17,827 nt of DNA from Nitrospinota bacterium (GTDB lineage: Bacteria > Nitrospinota > Nitrospinia > UBA9942 > JAHJSF01): NCBI GenBank assembly GCA_018830405.1, contig JAHJSF010000088.1, positions 1 through 17,827 of the forward strand. The letters are read 5' to 3'. Below are positions 1 to 6,480 of the stretch, piece by piece. A program made the translations under genes and the position numbers. Below the pieces are notes generated by a model. The model did no database searches. It worked only from the letters and a program-made list of their open reading frames with translations, and was not told where the DNA came from. Position 1 is the first letter of the stretch. The number at the start of each line of letters is the position of its first letter.

Positions 1-30
1 ACCTATTCCAATCCTAAAAATGAGATGGCG
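1..30 (-). repeat. Structured repeat, copy A (partial, cut by window edge)
   Basis: These 30 bases match the reverse complement of 1486-1515 at 29 of 30 positions, and resemble 8579-8608. They are the 5' end, in the element's sense, of the dispersed structured repeat described at 1478-1653. The rest lies to the left of the window. Its sense strand is minus, so copies A and B are inverted relative to each other and bracket the two genes between them. Confidence 0.8.
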
Positions 31-35
31 AGTGG

Positions 36-51
36 TGCGCCTAACGGCGCA
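36..51. other. Small perfect stem-loop
   Basis: TGCGCC (36-41) and GGCGCA (46-51) form a perfect 6-bp stem around the loop TAAC, just beyond repeat copy A. No T-run follows, so it is not a standard terminator. Role unknown. Confidence 0.4.
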
Positions 52-75
52 GGGGGAGCTAATAGAAAAAGAGAG

Positions 76-81
76 TATAAT
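76..81 (+). promoter_or_regulatory. Possible -10 box for the flavoprotein gene
   Basis: TATAAT, a perfect sigma-70 -10 hexamer, lies 39 bases before the ATG at 120. No good -35 hexamer is seen at the usual distance (about 53-58 is G-rich), so the call is tentative. Confidence 0.35.
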
Positions 82-119
82 AAACAGAAAATGTTTTTTT
101 GCAATTCAGGAGATTAAAT

Positions 120-719
120 ATGAGCGAATCTAAAAAGATTGTTGCCATTGTAGCGACTTACCGCAAGGGGAGGATTATTGACCAAGCAGTGGATGCCATT
201 CTCGAATCTGCCCAAGAGAAGGGTGCCGAGGTTGAGAAGATATATCTGACCGATAAAGATATTAAGTTCTGCACAAACTGCCGCCACTGCACCCAGGAGG
301 CGGAAAAGAGCAGGGGAGAGTGTGTTCTTTCAGACGAGATGAATTCTATTCTGGATAAGATTGAAAGCTCCAATGCTCTTGTTTTAGCCTCCCCTGTAAA
401 CTTCGGTTCTTCCACCGCAATATATAAAAGATTTATGGAACGTCTCCTCCCCTACACCTACTGGCCCTGGGGGACGATGATTCCAAAGATTAGGGTTAAA
501 AAGAGAGGTCTTAAGGTGGTGGTTGTAACCGCCTCAGCAGCACCCGGTATATTCACCCGCCTCCTGACCCATATCGGGAGGCAATTTAAAGATACGGCTA
601 ATGTTTTAGGGGGGAAAATAGTTGGGAGTCTCTTCATCGGCATAGCGGCGATGGAGGAGAGGGGGAATTTGAGAGACAGAGACAGACAAAAAGCTATACA
701 GATCGGGATAAATTTGTAG
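120..719 (+). CDS. NADPH-dependent FMN reductase-like / iron-sulfur flavoprotein-like
   Basis: A 199-residue protein with a flavodoxin-like fold. It opens with a beta strand and loop (KKIVAIVATYRKG, about residues 5-17) that fits the FMN phosphate site, and has the family signature ASPVNFGSSTAIYKRFMERL (about 90-109). Cysteines C51, C54, C57 and C68 form CX2CX2CX10C. Related iron-sulfur flavoproteins bind a 4Fe-4S cluster with a similar but tighter motif, so a cluster is possible but unproven. The likely role is soluble flavin-dependent electron transfer; the substrate is unknown. The ATG at 120 was chosen because AGGAGA (108-113) lies six bases upstream; a TTG at 99 in frame would put this site inside the gene. 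It stands alone, convergent with the gene at 831-1430. Confidence 0.8.
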   Translation: MSESKKIVAIVATYRKGRIIDQAVDAILESAQEKGAEVEKIYLTDKDIKFCTNCRHCTQEAEKSRGECVLSDEMNSILDKIESSNALVLASPVNFGSSTAIYKRFMERLLPYTYWPWGTMIPKIRVKKRGLKVVVVTASAAPGIFTRLLTHIGRQFKDTANVLGGKIVGSLFIGIAAMEERGNLRDRDRQKAIQIGINL

Positions 720-748
720 CCCTTTGTTGCTCCTCGGCTCGTCATTAC

Positions 749-769
749 GGCGTACGCTAAAAGTACGCC
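749..769. other. Stem-loop downstream of the flavoprotein gene
   Basis: GGCGTAC (749-755) and GTACGCC (763-769) form a perfect 7-bp stem with the loop GCTAAAA, 29 bases after the stop codon at 717-719. No T-run follows directly, so it is a poor intrinsic terminator. The surrounding sequence (about 730-820) is pyrimidine-rich and looks like a decayed dispersed repeat, but no second copy lies in this window. Confidence 0.4.
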
Positions 770-830
770 TCATTCCTCATCTTCGTCGCGCCTCGGTCTA
801 CTTTTTTCTCCCGCTCTGTTGGAAAAAACT

Positions 831-1430
831 TTAGGGCTTCTTTGAGTACATCTCGACTTTATCAAGTAGTTCATTTGCTAATTCATAATTATCTGCCATT
901 GAAGCAATTTGCATTGCTGATAACATTCCAATTGCATTTGCATTGTCCAAAACCTCGAGTATCTCATCCTCGCTATAGTCTGGTTCTATAGTTTTCTCCT
1001 TACTCCTGCGAACAACTTGTAAAAAGCCACTATGGGTATAACTATTCATTGCTTTCCAGTTTACAGCCTTTACTTTAGATAAAATGCCAGCTTGGTAACC
1101 ATCTTGTTGCTCTATATCTTTAATTAAATCCCCGAAATCTATTTTTAGTTTATCTTTCTTAAAAATTTCGATTTCATTTTCACTGGCACATTTTCTAATC
1201 CACACACCTTTGTGATACGCTTCAGTTAGAATTCTTGCTAATGAGAAAGCTGAGCCTACCAGTTCTTTAGCAATTAATAAAACAATGGCTTTCTGATGCT
1301 CTAGGGCAACATCAAAGAGAGATGCGGAGAATATAGCCCTTTCATCGGAGCTTACTTCCAAGCCGGCGATTTTTTTATCCATCCACCGGATTAATTCTTC
1401 AGACTCTAGTATTTTGTCTTCAATTTTCAT
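831..1430 (-). CDS. Hypothetical helical protein, possibly DUF5677/DUF6988-like
   Basis: A 199-residue, probably all-helical cytosolic protein with no signal peptide or clear membrane segment. Visible features (numbered from the upstream ATG at 1442; subtract 4 for the start chosen here) are an SLARILTEAYHKGVWIR helix (about 67-83) and a YTHSGFLQVVRR segment (about 135-146). Together they recall poorly characterised DUF5677/DUF6988 or HEPN-like families, but the assignment is from memory and weak. No RX4-6H HEPN nuclease motif is evident. The ATG at 1430 is preferred because GTTAGGTAAG precedes it; the upstream in-frame ATG at 1442 has no ribosome site. The gene is AT-richer than its neighbours, stands alone and lies between inverted repeat copies A and B, which suggests accessory DNA. 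A defence role cannot be inferred from what is seen. Confidence 0.55.
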   Translation of the reverse strand: MKIEDKILESEELIRWMDKKIAGLEVSSDERAIFSASLFDVALEHQKAIVLLIAKELVGSAFSLARILTEAYHKGVWIRKCASENEIEIFKKDKLKIDFGDLIKDIEQQDGYQAGILSKVKAVNWKAMNSYTHSGFLQVVRRSKEKTIEPDYSEDEILEVLDNANAIGMLSAMQIASMADNYELANELLDKVEMYSKKP

Positions 1431-1477
1431 CTTACCTAACATTATTGAGTGTTAATCGAGGAAAACACATTCCTCTT

Positions 1478-1653
1478 CCCAACTCCGCCGTCTCATTTTT
1501 AGGATTGGAATAGGTTGATTGAGGAGGCAAGCCTAAAACTGTTTGAGCGAAGCGAGTTTTTTAGGCTCCAAAATCAACCGTAATTTCAAGCCGTCAAAAA
1601 ATGGGTAGGCGGCAGTTTCTTTGTTTCGTTTCTTGTCTGCACAAGAAATGAAG
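1478..1653 (+). repeat. Structured dispersed repeat, copy B (complete, ~176 nt)
   Basis: This is homologous to 8439-8616 on the other strand. In sense order it holds a conserved 5' block (1485-1504), then a nested stem-loop. The outer stem is 1505-1511 with 1583-1589, the middle stem is 1513-1520 with 1572-1579 (perfect 8 bp), and the inner hairpin is 1530-1540 with 1555-1567 (11 bp, two-base bulge). A linker (about 1590-1623) with GGCGGCAGTTTCTTTG follows, then a 3' hairpin: arms 1624-1636 and 1641-1653, loop CTGC. CCGCC (1485-1489) could pair with GGCGG (1608-1612) to close the whole. It has no coding capacity. It lies between the genes at 831-1430 and 1662-1997. Confidence 0.85.
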
Positions 1654-1661
1654 GATAAAAA

Positions 1662-1997
1662 CTATTTGTCCAAAGACTTAACCTCAACAAGAGAGTTGCC
1701 TTCAAATTTTAAAATAATGTCGCCATAAAGCAAAAGCTCGTCTTGATTTTCTTTTTTAAAGTATCCTTCTCCAAAACGAGTTTCAATAATTTGCTCAATC
1801 TCTGAGCGGCGCATTTTCTTGCTACTCTCTAAGAGGAGGTTTTGAAGAACTGCTATTTCTCTACGCTGAGCCCTCTGCTCCTTAAGAGCAATCTCATTAG
1901 AAATGCCGGAGTTAATCAATGCGCTGAGCAGTAAGACACTAATAACAACTAACAATCCTAATGTCCATTCCATGTTTTTTTTAATCCATGAAAGCAT
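1662..1997 (-). CDS. Small membrane-anchored hypothetical protein
   Basis: A 111-residue protein not recognised as a known family. After a basic start (MLSWIKKNMEW) it has one hydrophobic segment, about residues 12-29 (LGLLVVISVLLLSALINS). A charged, probably coiled-coil stretch follows (about 34-68, KEQRAQRREIAVLQNLLLES), then a small C-terminal domain. Without a clear cleavage site it is probably a single-pass inner-membrane protein. The ATG at 1997 has AAGGA about eight bases upstream. The gene is bracketed by two near-identical 48-bp direct copies of the repeat's 3' end (1606-1653 and 2049-2096, 47 of 48 identical), and its stop codon lies 8 bases from the first. Its base composition is AT-richer than the operons to the right. 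Confidence 0.6.
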   Translation of the reverse strand: MLSWIKKNMEWTLGLLVVISVLLLSALINSGISNEIALKEQRAQRREIAVLQNLLLESSKKMRRSEIEQIIETRFGEGYFKKENQDELLLYGDIILKFEGNSLVEVKSLDK

Positions 1998-2048
1998 TAT
2001 CTAATTCCTTTCTGCGTAAGTAGACTATTTAAATCCGTTAAAAATGTT

Positions 2049-2096
2049 TAGGCGGCAGTTTCTTTGCTTCGTTTCTTGTCTGCACAAGAAATGAAG
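2049..2096 (+). repeat. Structured repeat, copy D (3' end only, 48 nt)
   Basis: This is identical to 1606-1653 except for one base. It has the GGCGGCAGTTTCTTTG linker and the 3' hairpin with arms 2067-2079 and 2084-2096, loop CTGC. The pairs C2070-G2093 and G2071.U2092 replace the A-U and C-G pairs of copy C. It starts 10 bases past the SPOR gene's stop codon, matching the placement of copy B behind the gene at 1662-1997. Confidence 0.85.
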
Positions 2097-2106
2097 AGTA
2101 TGAAAC

Positions 2107-2784
2107 CTACCTAAGCCTCACAATTATGGCCTTTATATTTTCTTTATCATAAATCTCACCGGCCAGACGTCTGGCTTCTTCAACCTTTTTGGCCGTTCCC
2201 ACCCTGACACGGTACCAAGTTGCGCCATCCTTGACGAAGGGGACGAGGTATGGTTTATACCCCTTTTGCTCCATCTTTCGTATGAAGGCGTTCGCCTCCG
2301 ATTCGTTCTTGAAAGCGCCTATCTGTATGATATAGGCCTCTCCCCCATTTTTACCGAGAGGAGATTTTAACTCTTTTTGATGGGGACTCTCGGCCTTTAA
2401 GGGTTCAGGGGGAGTTGCCTTATTTCCCTTTTGACCCATATCTTGTTTCACAGCCCCATTTTGCACCACTGGAGCAGGCTTACCTAAGGTGAGGGTTCTG
2501 TAAAAAGTCAGGTCATTCTCATTTACCCGCCTCTCTTCAACTTTCTCTGCTACTACTGTCTCTCCTCCGCCATCTTCTTTTTGGGAGGAGACCTCTTTAT
2601 CTCTTAGATGCTTGCCTATGTTATAGGCGGGCATCGACTCTATGGGAGCTGCTTTATCTGCTTGTCCCTTGCCGAGCATGTTGCCCAGGGTGAAGGCGGC
2701 CCCGGAGGAGGCAACTATAATTAATATGATCAGGAAGAGATGTGTCCTGTTTAATCTTATTTCCCACCCTTTTTTATCGGCCAT
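2107..2784 (-). CDS. SPOR-domain membrane protein
   Basis: A 225-residue bitopic envelope protein. Residues 1-13 are cytosolic, about 14-36 form one membrane segment (THLFLIILIIVASSGAAF), and about 37-145 form a low-complexity periplasmic linker rich in K, E, P and G. About 147-225 is a SPOR domain: the AYIIQIGAFKNESEANAFI start, the YLVPFVKDGATWYRVRVG core and the ARRLAGEIY helix are typical. SPOR domains bind peptidoglycan stripped of stem peptides and often locate proteins to the division septum, so a cell-wall or division role is inferred. The start lies 8 bases after the argS stop, with GAGGGG just upstream, so the two are co-transcribed. SPOR genes next to argS recur in Desulfuromonadales-type genomes (general knowledge, not checked here). 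Confidence 0.88.
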   Translation of the reverse strand: MADKKGWEIRLNRTHLFLIILIIVASSGAAFTLGNMLGKGQADKAAPIESMPAYNIGKHLRDKEVSSQKEDGGGETVVAEKVEERRVNENDLTFYRTLTLGKPAPVVQNGAVKQDMGQKGNKATPPEPLKAESPHQKELKSPLGKNGGEAYIIQIGAFKNESEANAFIRKMEQKGYKPYLVPFVKDGATWYRVRVGTAKKVEEARRLAGEIYDKENIKAIIVRLR

Positions 2785-2792
2785 TATCCCCT

Positions 2793-4475
2793 CTACATGC
2801 TTTCAGGGGCGCTTACCCCTAATATCTTGAGTGAATTTTTAATAGTTAATCTTATCCCTCCAAGCAGGGCCAGCCTGGCATTGGTAATCGCGTTATCCTC
2901 TCCCAGCACCCTATGTTTTTTATAGTAACTATGCAGCTCGGAGGCTATTTCGTTAAGATAATGGGGAACCAGGTGCGGTTCAAGACGAACGGCCATCCTC
3001 TCTACCAGGCCGGTGAATTCCGATATCTTCTTAATAAGCCTCAACTCTTCGGGGAGTTTGAGAAGGGCGAGGTTGGCCGTTTGGGGGGAAGGTTTTTCAC
3101 CCATTCTCTCCTCGGCCTGTCTGAAGATGCTGCATATTCTGGCGTGAGCGTACTGTATATAGTAGACCGGGTTGTCTGATGATTGTTTTTTGGCCAGGTC
3201 GACGTCGAAGTCAAACTGGGCGTCGGAACTTCTCATCAGAAAGAAGAAGCGGGCGGCGTCGCTCCCGACGTCCTTTATCAGATCGGTCAGGGGGAGGAAT
3301 TGGCCGCTCCTGGTCGACATTGATATCATTTCATCCCCCTTCTTGAGGTTGACCAGCTGAATGAGTATGACATCAAGGGCCTCGTCGGGAAGTTTCATCG
3401 CCTTAATGGCCGAACGAAGCCTTGAAACATATCCATGATGATCGGCACCCCAGACGTTTACTATCCTTTCAAATCCCCTTTCAAACTTTTCTTTATGATA
3501 GGCAATGTCGGAGGCCAGGTAGGTGTAGGCCCCGGTTCCCTTTCTGACAACCCTATCCTTGTCATCTCCAAAGGCGGCGGCCCGAAGCCATAAGGCCCCT
3601 TCGCTTTCGTAGACGAAATTCTTTTCCCTCATCCAGTCGACTACCTTCTCTACCGGGCTCTTTTCACCATCCGGGTCTTCAAAGAGGGTATTCTCGCTGT
3701 ACCAGGTATCAAACTCTACTCCGAATCCCTTAAGATCGTCTTTGATAATATCAAGGATGGTGTCGGCGGTATATTTGGTGAAGAAGGGGAGGTTTTCTTC
3801 ATCCGAAACCGTAAGGAGGGTTTCCCCCTTTTTATCGATGATCTCTTGGGCGATATTCTTTATGTAATCCCCCTGATAACATTTTTCAGGGAGTTCAATC
3901 TCTTTTCCGAGCAGCTGTTTGTAGCGGACAAGGGTGGAGAGGCCGAGGGTTCGCATCTGTTCCCCGGCATCATTTATATAATATTCTCTGGTGACATCGT
4001 ATCCGGCCCAGTCGAGTATATTGGCCACTACATCCCCCACGGCAGCTCCCCGGCCGTGCCCTATGTGCAAGGGACCGGTTGGGTTGGCACTGACAAACTC
4101 TACCTGCACCTTTTTATCCCTGCCGAGCGCAAGTCTTCCGTAGTTGTCCCCTTGGCGGATAACATCCTTTAGGCAGGAATGCCAAAAGGCGTCTTCCATG
4201 AAGAAGTTTATAAAACCGGGGCCTGCTAACTCTATCTTCGATATCTCCTTATCCCCCTGACCTAACATATCGATGATAATCTTCCCTACCTCCCTCGGGT
4301 TTTTCTTCAACAGGGGGGCGAGTATCATGGCAATGTTAGTTGAGAAATCGCCATGCTTTTCCTCCTTAGGTATCTCTACCAGGAAGTTTTCGGGGATATC
4401 CATGGGGGGGAACTTTCCCTCATCTATTGCTTGGCGGCAGGCCTTGTTTATCTTTTTATATATTATATTTTTCAT
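2793..4475 (-). CDS. argS: Arginyl-tRNA synthetase
   Basis: A class I cytosolic enzyme that charges tRNA(Arg) with arginine using ATP. At 560 residues it is the usual length. The N-terminal Arg-tRNA synthetase domain covers about 1-95. The catalytic core carries the HIGH motif in ANPTGPLHIGHGRG (HIGH at 137-140). The position of the KMSKS loop is ISMSTRSGQ (384-392), which lacks the classical lysine; this is common in ArgS and not a defect. A DALR anticodon-binding domain follows from about 437 (YYIQYAHARI) and ends in the family-typical SAPESM. The ATG at 4475 fits the family's N terminus. It leads a two-gene unit with the SPOR gene and is separated from the dehydrogenase upstream by 153 bases, probably holding its own promoter. 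Confidence 0.98.
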   Translation of the reverse strand: MKNIIYKKINKACRQAIDEGKFPPMDIPENFLVEIPKEEKHGDFSTNIAMILAPLLKKNPREVGKIIIDMLGQGDKEISKIELAGPGFINFFMEDAFWHSCLKDVIRQGDNYGRLALGRDKKVQVEFVSANPTGPLHIGHGRGAAVGDVVANILDWAGYDVTREYYINDAGEQMRTLGLSTLVRYKQLLGKEIELPEKCYQGDYIKNIAQEIIDKKGETLLTVSDEENLPFFTKYTADTILDIIKDDLKGFGVEFDTWYSENTLFEDPDGEKSPVEKVVDWMREKNFVYESEGALWLRAAAFGDDKDRVVRKGTGAYTYLASDIAYHKEKFERGFERIVNVWGADHHGYVSRLRSAIKAMKLPDEALDVILIQLVNLKKGDEMISMSTRSGQFLPLTDLIKDVGSDAARFFFLMRSSDAQFDFDVDLAKKQSSDNPVYYIQYAHARICSIFRQAEERMGEKPSPQTANLALLKLPEELRLIKKISEFTGLVERMAVRLEPHLVPHYLNEIASELHSYYKKHRVLGEDNAITNARLALLGGIRLTIKNSLKILGVSAPESM

Positions 4476-4628
4476 AGTAAAGATGAATATGTAAGTTTTA
4501 AAAATCTACCAAACCATTGAGTCGATAGTTTAGCAAACTATTATCGCCGATTTACACTCTTTAAGGAAAAATATTTATTTTTGGGGTTATATCTTGATTT
4601 GGACTACTGTCAGGGGGTGGGGAACAGG
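4476..4628 (-). promoter_or_regulatory. argS leader / intergenic region with a small palindrome
   Basis: A gene-free AT-rich gap between the dehydrogenase stop and the argS start. It contains a perfect stem-loop, ATAGTTT (4525-4531) and AAACTAT (4535-4541) around AGC. At its far edge CAGGGGG (4611-4617) and CCCCCTG (4634-4640) are complementary across the dehydrogenase stop codon, with no T-run after them. No convincing -35/-10 pair was fixed by eye. The palindrome could be an operator or an mRNA stem. Confidence 0.35.
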
Positions 4629-6350
4629 CTATTCCCCCTGGTCGATGATATCCTTATGGAGCCGAATTAGATCCATATTGTCCGACAGAATTGCCTCGAG
4701 AGATTCCTGCACCCTTCTTTGGGCGGGGGCAATGAATATGGCTGCGACCTTCTTTTTGCGGTCCGATTTTAGGGCATCGAGGCAGAAGAGATAGCTTATG
4801 ACTGTGTCGGCCGCTATCTTGACCAGACGTTCGGCGTGGTACTCCTGATATGTGGAGTCCCCCTTCTCCTTGATGTGCGCGATTCCTTTCTCCAGGGAGG
4901 CCCTAAGACCCTTGGCCTTATCAAATATATCTGCTATCGGAGCGAAGTTATTATTCGCCTCATATTCGTCAAGCCTTTCGGAGACGGTTCCGGTGATAAC
5001 CCCCCCTAGGGCCCCGACCACCTGAAGTTGGCTGGTTCCTTCGTATATATTGGTTATCCGAATGTCGCGGTAGTGCCTCTCTACATTGAACTCGGTTGTG
5101 AATCCTACCCCCCCATGTATCTGTAGGGCGTCGTAACAGACCTTGTTTCCCATCTCGGTGGTGAAATATTTGAGAAGGGGGGTGAAAAGGCCGGCGTAGC
5201 GGGAATATTTCTGGATATCCTCCTTATATTTATCCTTCAGGGACGGGTCTTCGTCGACCATCTCTTCCATATTTTCTTTTATATCGACTATCCGGGAGGT
5301 TTCATACATCAAGGTTCTTCCCCCCTCTATGGCAATCTTCATGTTGGTCAGCATTTCATAGACGGCCGAAAATTCCCGTATCTCCTTTTTGAACTGTATC
5401 CGGTCATTGGCGTAAGAGTAGGCCTCCCTATAGGCCGCCTCGGCTATCCCGACCGCCTGGGCGGCAATGGCCAACCTGGCCCCGTTCATCAGAGACATGG
5501 TGTAGCGGACCAGCCCCATCTTTCTCTTTCCGAGGAGTTCCGCCTTGGCGTTTTTAAATTGAAGCTCACAGGTGGGGGAGCCTTTGATACCCAGCTTATG
5601 CTCTATCCTCCTAATCTTCATATCCGAGTCACGCTCATATATGAATAGGGATATTCCGCGTCCTCCGGCCATACCATTTTCGGAGCGGGCCATAACAAGG
5701 GATATCTTGGCGCAGCCGTTGGTGATAAACCTCTTAACGCCGTTTAGATGCCATACCCCATCTTTATCCTCCGTGGCCTTCAGCATGACTGCCTGTAGGT
5801 CAGACCCTGCATCCGGTTCGGTCAGGGCCATCGAACCCATCACCTCGCCCGAACAGAATCGGGGGAGGTAACGTTGTTTCTGGTCTTCGTCGGAAAATTT
5901 ACTGATTGTGTCGGATATGTCCTGCAACCCGAATATATTCATCAGTGAGGCGTCGGCCCTGGAGACTATCTCTATGGCCATGGCGTAGAGGGTTTTGGGC
6001 ATATTTATTCCACCGTAGCGGCGGGGGATGGTGAAGCCCATAAGTTCGGCCTTGTTGAGGATATCGATGGCCTCGGCGGTTCCCTTGGCGTAGATTACCT
6101 CTCCGTCTTTAAACCGGGCGCCTTCGGCATCGACAGCTGGGGCCCTGGGAGCGACGAAGTTTCCCGAGATATCGCCGATTATATCGAGCAGCCGTTTGCA
6201 GTTATCCATGGCATCTTCATAATCTTGAGGGGCCTCCGGATATTGTCCCTTGTCGCTGTAATGTCTCTCCTTAAGGTCCAAAACGGCGGAGAGATCCATA
6301 TTGTTGATATGGAAGAGTATGTCGCTGTTATCGCTGTAAAAGTTTGGCAC
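4629..6350 (-). CDS. Acyl-CoA dehydrogenase with C-terminal extension
   Basis: A 573-residue FAD flavoenzyme that forms the alpha,beta double bond of an acyl-CoA and passes electrons to ETF. The N-terminal helical domain is about 55-170. The beta domain has the flavin/substrate signature ALTEPDAGSD (175-184) and FITNG (208-212). The C-terminal helical domain has RIQFKKEIREF (317-327), QIHGGVGF (410-417) and NIYEGTSQ (434-441), where E437 matches the catalytic base. Residues about 455-573 form an extra helical segment seen in bacterial ~600-residue family members; classical enzymes are near 380-400. The substrate is unknown. It starts with GTG at 6350, preceded by a strong GGAGGAGGA. It follows etfA after a 130-base structured spacer, so ETF is its likely electron acceptor. 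Confidence 0.93.
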   Translation of the reverse strand: MPNFYSDNSDILFHINNMDLSAVLDLKERHYSDKGQYPEAPQDYEDAMDNCKRLLDIIGDISGNFVAPRAPAVDAEGARFKDGEVIYAKGTAEAIDILNKAELMGFTIPRRYGGINMPKTLYAMAIEIVSRADASLMNIFGLQDISDTISKFSDEDQKQRYLPRFCSGEVMGSMALTEPDAGSDLQAVMLKATEDKDGVWHLNGVKRFITNGCAKISLVMARSENGMAGGRGISLFIYERDSDMKIRRIEHKLGIKGSPTCELQFKNAKAELLGKRKMGLVRYTMSLMNGARLAIAAQAVGIAEAAYREAYSYANDRIQFKKEIREFSAVYEMLTNMKIAIEGGRTLMYETSRIVDIKENMEEMVDEDPSLKDKYKEDIQKYSRYAGLFTPLLKYFTTEMGNKVCYDALQIHGGVGFTTEFNVERHYRDIRITNIYEGTSQLQVVGALGGVITGTVSERLDEYEANNNFAPIADIFDKAKGLRASLEKGIAHIKEKGDSTYQEYHAERLVKIAADTVISYLFCLDALKSDRKKKVAAIFIAPAQRRVQESLEAILSDNMDLIRLHKDIIDQGE

Positions 6351-6374
6351 TTATTTCCTCCTCCCAGTGTTTAG

Positions 6375-6473
6375 TTGCATAAGTCTGCGTCAGTATCAAG
6401 ACCAAGAATTTGGCGCGGCCGGCGCGAAGCCAACCGCACCAAAGGCCGGTCGGCTACAGCAAGATTTATGCAA
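6375..6473 (-). repeat. Structured spacer with terminal inverted repeats between etfA and the dehydrogenase
   Basis: TTGCATAA (6375-6382) and TTATGCAA (6466-6473) are perfect inverted repeats. The similarity continues inward imperfectly for about 20 bases. Inside, on the mRNA strand, AGCCGACCG (complement of 6455-6447) pairs with CGGTTGGCT (complement of 6436-6428) through nine pairs, one a G.U. A GC-rich near-palindrome lies at about 6412-6426. It is unusually long and structured for a spacer inside an operon: either a small inserted MITE/REP-like element or an mRNA processing site. Confidence 0.5.
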
Positions 6474-6480
6474 TTAAGCA

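Noticed and set aside
831-1430. HEPN toxin or defence gene
   Set aside because: The protein looks helical, but no RX4-6H motif and no antitoxin or nuclease partner is visible; the evidence is too thin for that claim.
3300-3330. ArgS lacking the lysine of KMSKS as a possible defect
   Set aside because: Many arginyl-tRNA synthetases have a degenerate KMSKS loop, and all other motifs and the length are normal.
4476-4628. T-box or riboswitch controlling argS
   Set aside because: No T-box core, specifier loop or terminator/antiterminator pair could be found in the 153-base leader.
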